Assembly: GCA_047495785.1 (NCBI GenBank)
Contig: JBLDXI010000020.1
Location: 2,418,001 to 2,482,000 of the forward strand
Reading direction: 5' to 3'
From: Lepidodermella squamata
Lineage: Eukaryota > Gastrotricha
DNA length: 64,000 nt
Shown here: positions 58,902 to 64,000 of the stretch, one piece after another
Position numbering within the stretch: the first letter of the stretch is position 1
Layout of the letters: every line of letters begins with the position of its first letter
Notes under the pieces: generated by a model
What the model was told of the DNA's origin: nothing
What the model saw: the letters and a program-made list of their open reading frames with translations, nothing else
Databases searched by the model: none
Position numbers and translations under genes: made by a program

Positions 58902-60654
58902 ATGGATTATCAAATTAAAATGCAAACACTGCTGGCTTTTATTTACCTTCTGGCTCTGTTGAAATCGATTCATTGCAGCAGCGATGCTGCAGCTTTGTCG
59001 GCCAGTGATACGGAAAGTTACATCTACTGCGGCAATCTATTAGATACAGTGATTGGTGACCATTCGATCACAGCTGCATTCAAGGTCATTCAAGTTCCGC
59101 CGAATCTGCCAGACGTTACAGAAGTTGAAACCGAACTAACAATTCTACAATTTCACGTAAGTACTAAAACTTAGATTCAGTCAAGGACTTTATTTTGCTT
59201 CTTCGCAGGAAATAAGCGATGAGCAACTGTTTTCTGTTACGGCAACTGTGACGTTTAGCTGGGAAGATGGCCGGCTGAAGCTTGATGGTAAGCATTTATA
59301 AGGCCGGAAACTAAATAAATGCTTACCTTTTCTGTACTCAGATGACATTTGCAAGAATTCGAGCGCACAATTTACCTTGATTACCGCTCGTGCTCTGCCT
59401 TGGTATCCGCAGTTCACTGTATCAAACGGTCATGGAAAAGTTTTGCTGAGAGACGCTTGGCAGGTTGTTTCACGGCCAATCATTAATTTCGTGGGAAATT
59501 TGATGTTCCGTATTTAAGGCGAATCCTGCCATCCTCTACGCCGATGGCTATGTCACCTGGAAAGTATCGTTCGATTTCTTGACAGAATGTCCTTTGGATG
59601 TCTCACTTTTCCCGTTCGATGTCCAGGTATGTGACCCGTATACAAATCGCCGAATTATCTCTTTATCATATCTTTGTGTGAAGGAATGTTCCATCGACAT
59701 AACTGCTCCTCATTACGATAATGCTGTAAGTTAGCTTGCACTATTTGATCCGAATCAACCCCAATGTATCTTTCTAAAGATTATGCACTACTCATATGCA
59801 GAAAAAGCAGTGACAGCCGAGACTTCAAACAGCTTGAAGTCGCCTGTTTGGCAAGTCATCGGCCAAAGAACAACCACCGTCACAAAACAATTTCCTTCTG
59901 TGTCATTTCGAATGCTTGTCCAACGTCGACCTGGGTTTTACACCGTTTCACTGATTCTGCCTGTGGTTGTAGTTAACATCATAACGGTACCTTAGGACCT
60001 ATAATGATAGCGGCAGCTCTGTAGCTTTCTTTTTATTAGGCCTACACGTTCCTGCTGCCTGCTTACCAATACGAAAAAACTTCGACAGCTCAAGCTGCGG
60101 TGGTCGCCTACTTTTTTATCGAAGTCATGTTCTACGACTACGTCCCCATGTCCAGCGATTACATTCCTGGCCTCATCATTTTCCTAACTTTCCACGCATT
60201 TGCAGCAGTCAGTGCCTATTTGGTCGAATGTCGCTTGTAAGCTTTGTTATTTCTTTTTTTACAACGAAATATTATAAACGGAACTTCAGGATTCGTTTCA
60301 CCGAATACAAGGCTGAAGAGGAAGAGAGCGTTGAGCTCAAGGCTAAAGGATTAGTCAAGAAACACAACAAAATTGTGCCGTTCGACGCTCTAGATGCCGA
60401 GGTGGAGGAGAAAAAGAAGGGTCCTTTTGATGGCTTGTCACCTGAATACGTCAACGACTGGTGAGAAGATATAACTATTACACTAATTCATAATCCGATT
60501 CGTATTTCCTTTTTCTTTCAGGTGCCTGATCGGTTACTTGGTGGTTGTCCTTCTCAGCTACCTGATTTTCTTCATGTATCTCCCTCTGAAAGCAAGCACC
60601 CATCGTGCCGCCTTGTTGGGGTCTACATTCTCTGATGTACATGTTGAAAACTGA
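58902..60654 (+). CDS. Cys-loop ligand-gated channel subunit, copy 4
   Basis: Nine exons (58902-59156, 59209-59287, 59342-59463, 59519-59626, 59684-59725, 59780-59986, 60040-60236, 60290-60460, 60522-60654) encode 437 residues. After a signal peptide (LLAFIYLLALLKSIHC) the binding domain has RALPWYPQFTVSNGH and the Cys-loop CPLDVSLFPFDVQEC. M1 begins VQRRPGFYTVSLILPVVVVN. M2 follows AYQYEKTSTAQAAVVAYFFI and ends VMFYDYVP. M3 starts SDYIPGLIIFL, and M4 reads CLIGYLVVVLLSYLIFFMYL. The M3-M4 loop is charged and ends FDGLSPEYVNDW, like the short exon found in copy 1. The start follows the copy 3 stop by 110 bases. Confidence 0.92.
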
Positions 60655-60702
60655 ACTTTGAATCGATCGTCGTTTCTATCGCATATTTCTAAGCATCGAT
60701 TT

Positions 60703-60708
60703 AATAAA
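60703..60708 (+). terminator. Poly(A) signal candidate after receptor copy 4
   Basis: AATAAA lies about 50 bases after the stop codon. Confidence 0.5.
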
Positions 60709-60875
60709 AAATGGGCTACCCTGTGTAGCGCATAAATTTTTCATAAATCCAAGGCGCTTTCTTTAACTGACATAAAGCATCACACCTGAATAAAAAAGTG
60801 TTGCTGGAAACGCCATAACATCTTTATGAGCGAGTTCAATACAATACAATAGGTAAAAACAATCGATGTCATAAA

Positions 60876-62555
60876 ATGCATCAGAAAGATACACGTGAAA
60901 TGATCAAGAACCTGATCTATGCTTTGACCGGCCTAGTTTTCGCCCTTCATGGGGCTGAGAGTGCGGCTGACCCCACTGAGACAACAGTTGCGCCCGTGAT
61001 GCTAGGGAATTTCAACCTATCTGCTTACGTTGCATGCGGCGATCAGGTGCGGCTTTCAAAAATGCTTAGCTTATCGCTTCTACATTGAAGGCGCCTATTA
61101 CAGATGAAATCTCGTATTCACCAGCTAGACGACGGACATAGTGACATATTACTATATTACCTGGACCAACCTGACAACACGCTTGGTTGGAGCTACGCCT
61201 TTGTTCGATCCCCTCCAGCACTTCCAACCAATGTTGAAATTGACATGAAAGTTGTTCTTCTTGGCGTACGTACCCAGCATAATGCCTTTCTCCCTTCGAC
61301 CCGAGGTTTTCTTTATTTTAGGGAATCGACGATCGGGACCAAGTGATGAGAACAACTGCTATGCTACACTTTCAATGGACCGAACCGCGGTTGGCATCAA
61401 AGGATCCGGTTTGTCTGGCGAATGATGGAGCTTACGTTGTTCACCCGGTTCGAAATATGCCGTGGTTTCCACAGTGGATTGTTTTAAATGGACGAATGGA
61501 AAACGTTCTCCGACAAGACAGTTGGGAATTCGGACCGATTAAGGTGTCAGACAAAGGACTTGTTGATTGGTACATGTCCTACGAATTCATCGTCAACTGC
61601 ATTCTCATTGTCGAAGTATATTCAATTGAGCTCATATTTCAGATTCTTGAGTATACGGTTTTTGCAGTACTTTCCCTTCGATGTTCAGATCTGTTCCATC
61701 GACATTGCAGCTCCGCAATATGACTCAAAAGTTGGTACATTTTTCAATTTACGCTAATTTATACCATTAATCCCGGCATCAGATCCTAAATTTCGATTAT
61801 TCTGATGATACGGCAATAACTTTGTTGGAACGCGATAGCCAGTTTGCACCGTTGTGGAAAATTGTCGGGTTTCGAAGTACACCAGTGTCCAAGAATTATC
61901 CCTCTGTTTCTTTCAAATTCCTGCTGGCACGGCGAGCAACCTTTTTCGTGGCTGCCCTTATCATTCCAACCGCTGCGTTGAATGCTATGATGGTTTGCTT
62001 TACACCCACTTGTAACACTGATTTTGAACTTGTGAATTTATTTTTAGGCATCTTTGTTCATCACAGCGGCGAACCAAGAGGAGAAGGCATCGAGCTCAAT
62101 GGCTTGCGTAACAGCTTATTACTTCATAGAAATCCTGTTTTTCGATCTCAGCCCGGTTTCATCTGACGGCATTCCCGTTATTTGCATTTTCTTCACATTT
62201 CACACGTTCTTTGCACTGTTCACGTGCTTCATGGCCGCTCGTCTGATTCACTACGCCGAGATGGTCGAAGAGCACGAAAAAAAAGACGAGGAAGAGGAGC
62301 ATGCTGTCAAGGAACATAAGAAATACGAGGTCAAGATCAAATATCGAAGCCCCGAGTTCTACAACGACCTGTAAGCAACTTTTCGCAAAAATTGGTAGTT
62401 TACATTTAATTTCTTTTTCCAGATGCTTGCTGCTTTACGTTGGCATTATTCTGGTGTCTTATGTGGTTGTTTTCGCTTATCTGCCTATCAAGTCGAACAG
62501 TGTCAAGTCAGACTATTCCAGCACCTACAAGACGCCAGTGGTTGCAGCCGAATGA
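60876..62555 (+). CDS. Cys-loop ligand-gated channel subunit, copy 5
   Basis: Seven exons (60876-61046, 61104-61265, 61322-61615, 61668-61730, 61783-61992, 62048-62370, 62423-62555) encode 451 residues. A signal peptide lies near MIKNLIYALTGLVFALHGAE; the second Met could be the true start. The binding domain has RNMPWFPQWIVLNGR and the Cys-loop CILIVEYFPFDVQIC, split by an intron. M1 begins ARRATFFVAALIIPTAALNA. M2 follows NQEEKASSSMACVTAYYFIE and ends ILFFDLSP. M3 starts GIPVICIFFTF, and M4 reads CLLLYVGIILVSYVVVFAYL. The M3-M4 loop is very charged (EEHEKKDEEEEH). It resembles copy 4 most closely in exon layout and M2. Confidence 0.92.
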
Positions 62556-63124
62556 AAATAATCGATTGAACCAATTTTTTTGTTTGCACGCTTCTCAATT
62601 TCTTGTGATTGAGCCTAAACATGTTCGCCAATTTACTCGAATAAATGTTGGGGAGCTCCGAGCGGAACGCGTATCGCATGTGAAATATGGATGGGTATAT
62701 TAGTAAAACTTTCGAAGAACAGATCGGCTACTAGATTTCGTAAAATTAAGGTAGCTTATTGGTGAAATCGCGGCTAACTGCGAAGACCAAAGTTCTACAC
62801 CAGAACCACATTCTGCAAATTTAGCGTTGAAATCTTAAGCTGGACATTTTTAAGCGATTATTCAAGTCTAATTTGAAGTTTGAAAATAGTGTTTCGTCAG
62901 ATAAATCGAACGTGATAAAAGTTTAAAAAAAGTCAGTTTCCAGTTAGTTATTTTATTCAAATTTATAACTAGCTGACTAACAAACCAGCACTTAAAATAA
63001 AATGATTAGCACTAAGTTCCAACTACAATAATCGGTTAACGATGTTAACAAAGTCTTTTAGCGAGTCTCTTTCCAAGAAATGTCTGCGTTGACTGGGTAG
63101 TTTAGGACCCTGGAGAAGCGCCAG
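62556..63124. other. Convergent gap between the receptor array and JMJD6
   Basis: AT-rich sequence between two stop codons. AATAAA at 62640-62645 can serve receptor copy 5. I see no coding exon. Confidence 0.5.
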
Positions 63125-64000
63125 TTATCTGCCATGGCCATAGTGATGCGATCGTGACCGCGGGCTGCGTGATCTCGATCGATAACTGCGCGAATTCGAG
63201 TTCGAATGGCCTCCATTGCTGCGACGGTAGTCGTTGGAACGTCTCGTTGATCGGGATCGTGAGCGGGATGAAGCCGAAGAAACTGATGAGCTGCTGCTCC
63301 ATGATGAGTCGCTGCTTGAATCGACGGATGACGCGTACGAGTCACTGGACGATGACGAACTCGACGAAGAATCAGAAGCATAACCTCCCGGAAAGTAGTT
63401 GGTCACAGACTAAAAAGAAGAATCATAACAAATCAAATTAAATAACGTAATTTCAATTTTTCGATTCGGTGAGCAGCCAAGCAGCCAAACAAAAAAGGTC
63501 CCTCGATATTTTCCTCAATTCTAAGGCTTTTCCTAATTTTGCATCAACCAGAAATTTCGGAATTGTTCTATATTTGACCCTAAATCAGAATTCACAAGTC
63601 AGTCTCATTTGCCAATGTTAGGATTCTTGCATTGCGATGAATATTTTCAAGCAAAATGTCGAAGACTTCGCGCCTCACGAGTTCAAACACTTTCACATTC
63701 CTATACCAAAAATTATTTGAAATATTAGAAATTAGCTAGTTACATTGGGATTTTCGTAAATTTTGAGAGCGACTTCTGCCATTTCTGGCCGAACGATTTG
63801 CAACGCCTTGAGCCATTTACGCGCTAAAATTGGTCGATTTTTCACGGCATGCGCAAAAACGGTAGAAAAATTGCCCGGACTAGCAAAATTCTGCGTCACC
63901 GCCACAGTTGTATCCAAATTTAGGACAACGTGCCACCAGCCAGACGGCACGAATACCGTTTCGCCCGGGTGCTGCACAAAGTGAACTGGCTTGAACTCGG
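63125..64000 (-). CDS. JMJD6: JMJD6 ortholog, 3' part, cut by the window end
   Basis: Two exons are visible: one from beyond the window to 63744, and the last at 63409-63125; the intron is 334 bases. The JmjC segment reads [20 protein letters not shown] then [11 protein letters not shown]. It includes the distal iron-binding histidine (WWH) and the conserved ending of the catalytic core. [19 protein letters not shown] follows, as in human. The last exon encodes an RS-like tail: a Ser/Asp run, then Arg/Ser repeats ([17 protein letters not shown]). The human protein also has a polyserine tail. JMJD6 is a nuclear Fe(II)/2-oxoglutarate lysyl hydroxylase of splicing factors. The first exons and the other metal ligands lie outside the window. 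Confidence 0.9.

Noticed and set aside
1-64000. Bacterial features such as CRISPR arrays, operons with ribosome binding sites, or prophage
   Set aside because: The gene structure is eukaryotic throughout; no regularly spaced repeats or prokaryotic signals were seen. I also found no convincing tRNA or rRNA gene by eye.

Overview
This is a eukaryotic, almost certainly metazoan, nuclear window from a compact genome. Coding sequence is split by GT-AG introns that are mostly only 48-60 bases long. Genes lie on both strands with short gaps, and nearly all have clear animal orthologs: vinculin, LOXHD1, a three-repeat MYB, MOB2, SLC33A1, PLEKHF and Cys-loop receptors. MYB and an M1AP-like gene argue against a typical nematode. 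Tiny introns, high gene density and possible spliced-leader acceptors fit a small bilaterian such as a tardigrade, gastrotrich, rotifer or appendicularian; I cannot tell which from this sequence.

Layout. 299-10633 (-): a 16-exon LOXHD1-like protein of 16 PLAT domains. 12387-12804 (+): MPC2. 13031-17638 (+): vinculin. 18498-19736 (-): intronless M1AP-like gene. 20975-21569 (+): SKP1. 22104-23487 (-): SNAPC2-like. 24554-25555 (-): PLEKHF/Phafin. 25754-27614 (-): SLC33A1. 28585-29687 (+): MOB2. 30521-32660 (+): POLR1F (RPA43). 33612-34027: inverted-repeat element. 34264-35044 (-) and 35304-35618 (+): two unrecognised genes, head to head. 36556-37077 (-): Ly6/Quiver-like GPI protein. 37143-37658 (-): ZSWIM7. 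37659-41507: gene-poor, with a hairpin and degenerate coding-like fragments. 41508-45106 (+): an unusual membrane-anchored protein with titin-type Ig and FN3 domains. 45469-47797 (-): condensin II kleisin NCAPH2. 48142-48501 (-): SUMO. 49297-50008 (-): weak hypothetical gene. 50406-52715 (+): MYB. 53473-62555 (+): a tandem array of five divergent Cys-loop receptor genes. 63125-64000 (-): 3' part of a JMJD6 ortholog, cut by the window end.

Exon models were built by hand. Each complete multi-exon model was checked by following the reading frame across every splice junction; all sum to whole codons and end at a stop.

Functional themes. Most genes are independent housekeeping genes: mitochondrial pyruvate import, ubiquitin ligase, RNA polymerase I and snRNA transcription, condensin and SUMO. 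Two are meiotic (M1AP, ZSWIM7). Vinculin, LOXHD1 and the Ig/FN3 protein are likely structural. The one clear gene family in tandem is the Cys-loop array. Its 75-287 base gaps, acceptor-like sequence just before several start codons, and unusual pore segments make it the most interesting part of the window, together with the membrane-anchored Ig/FN3 protein.
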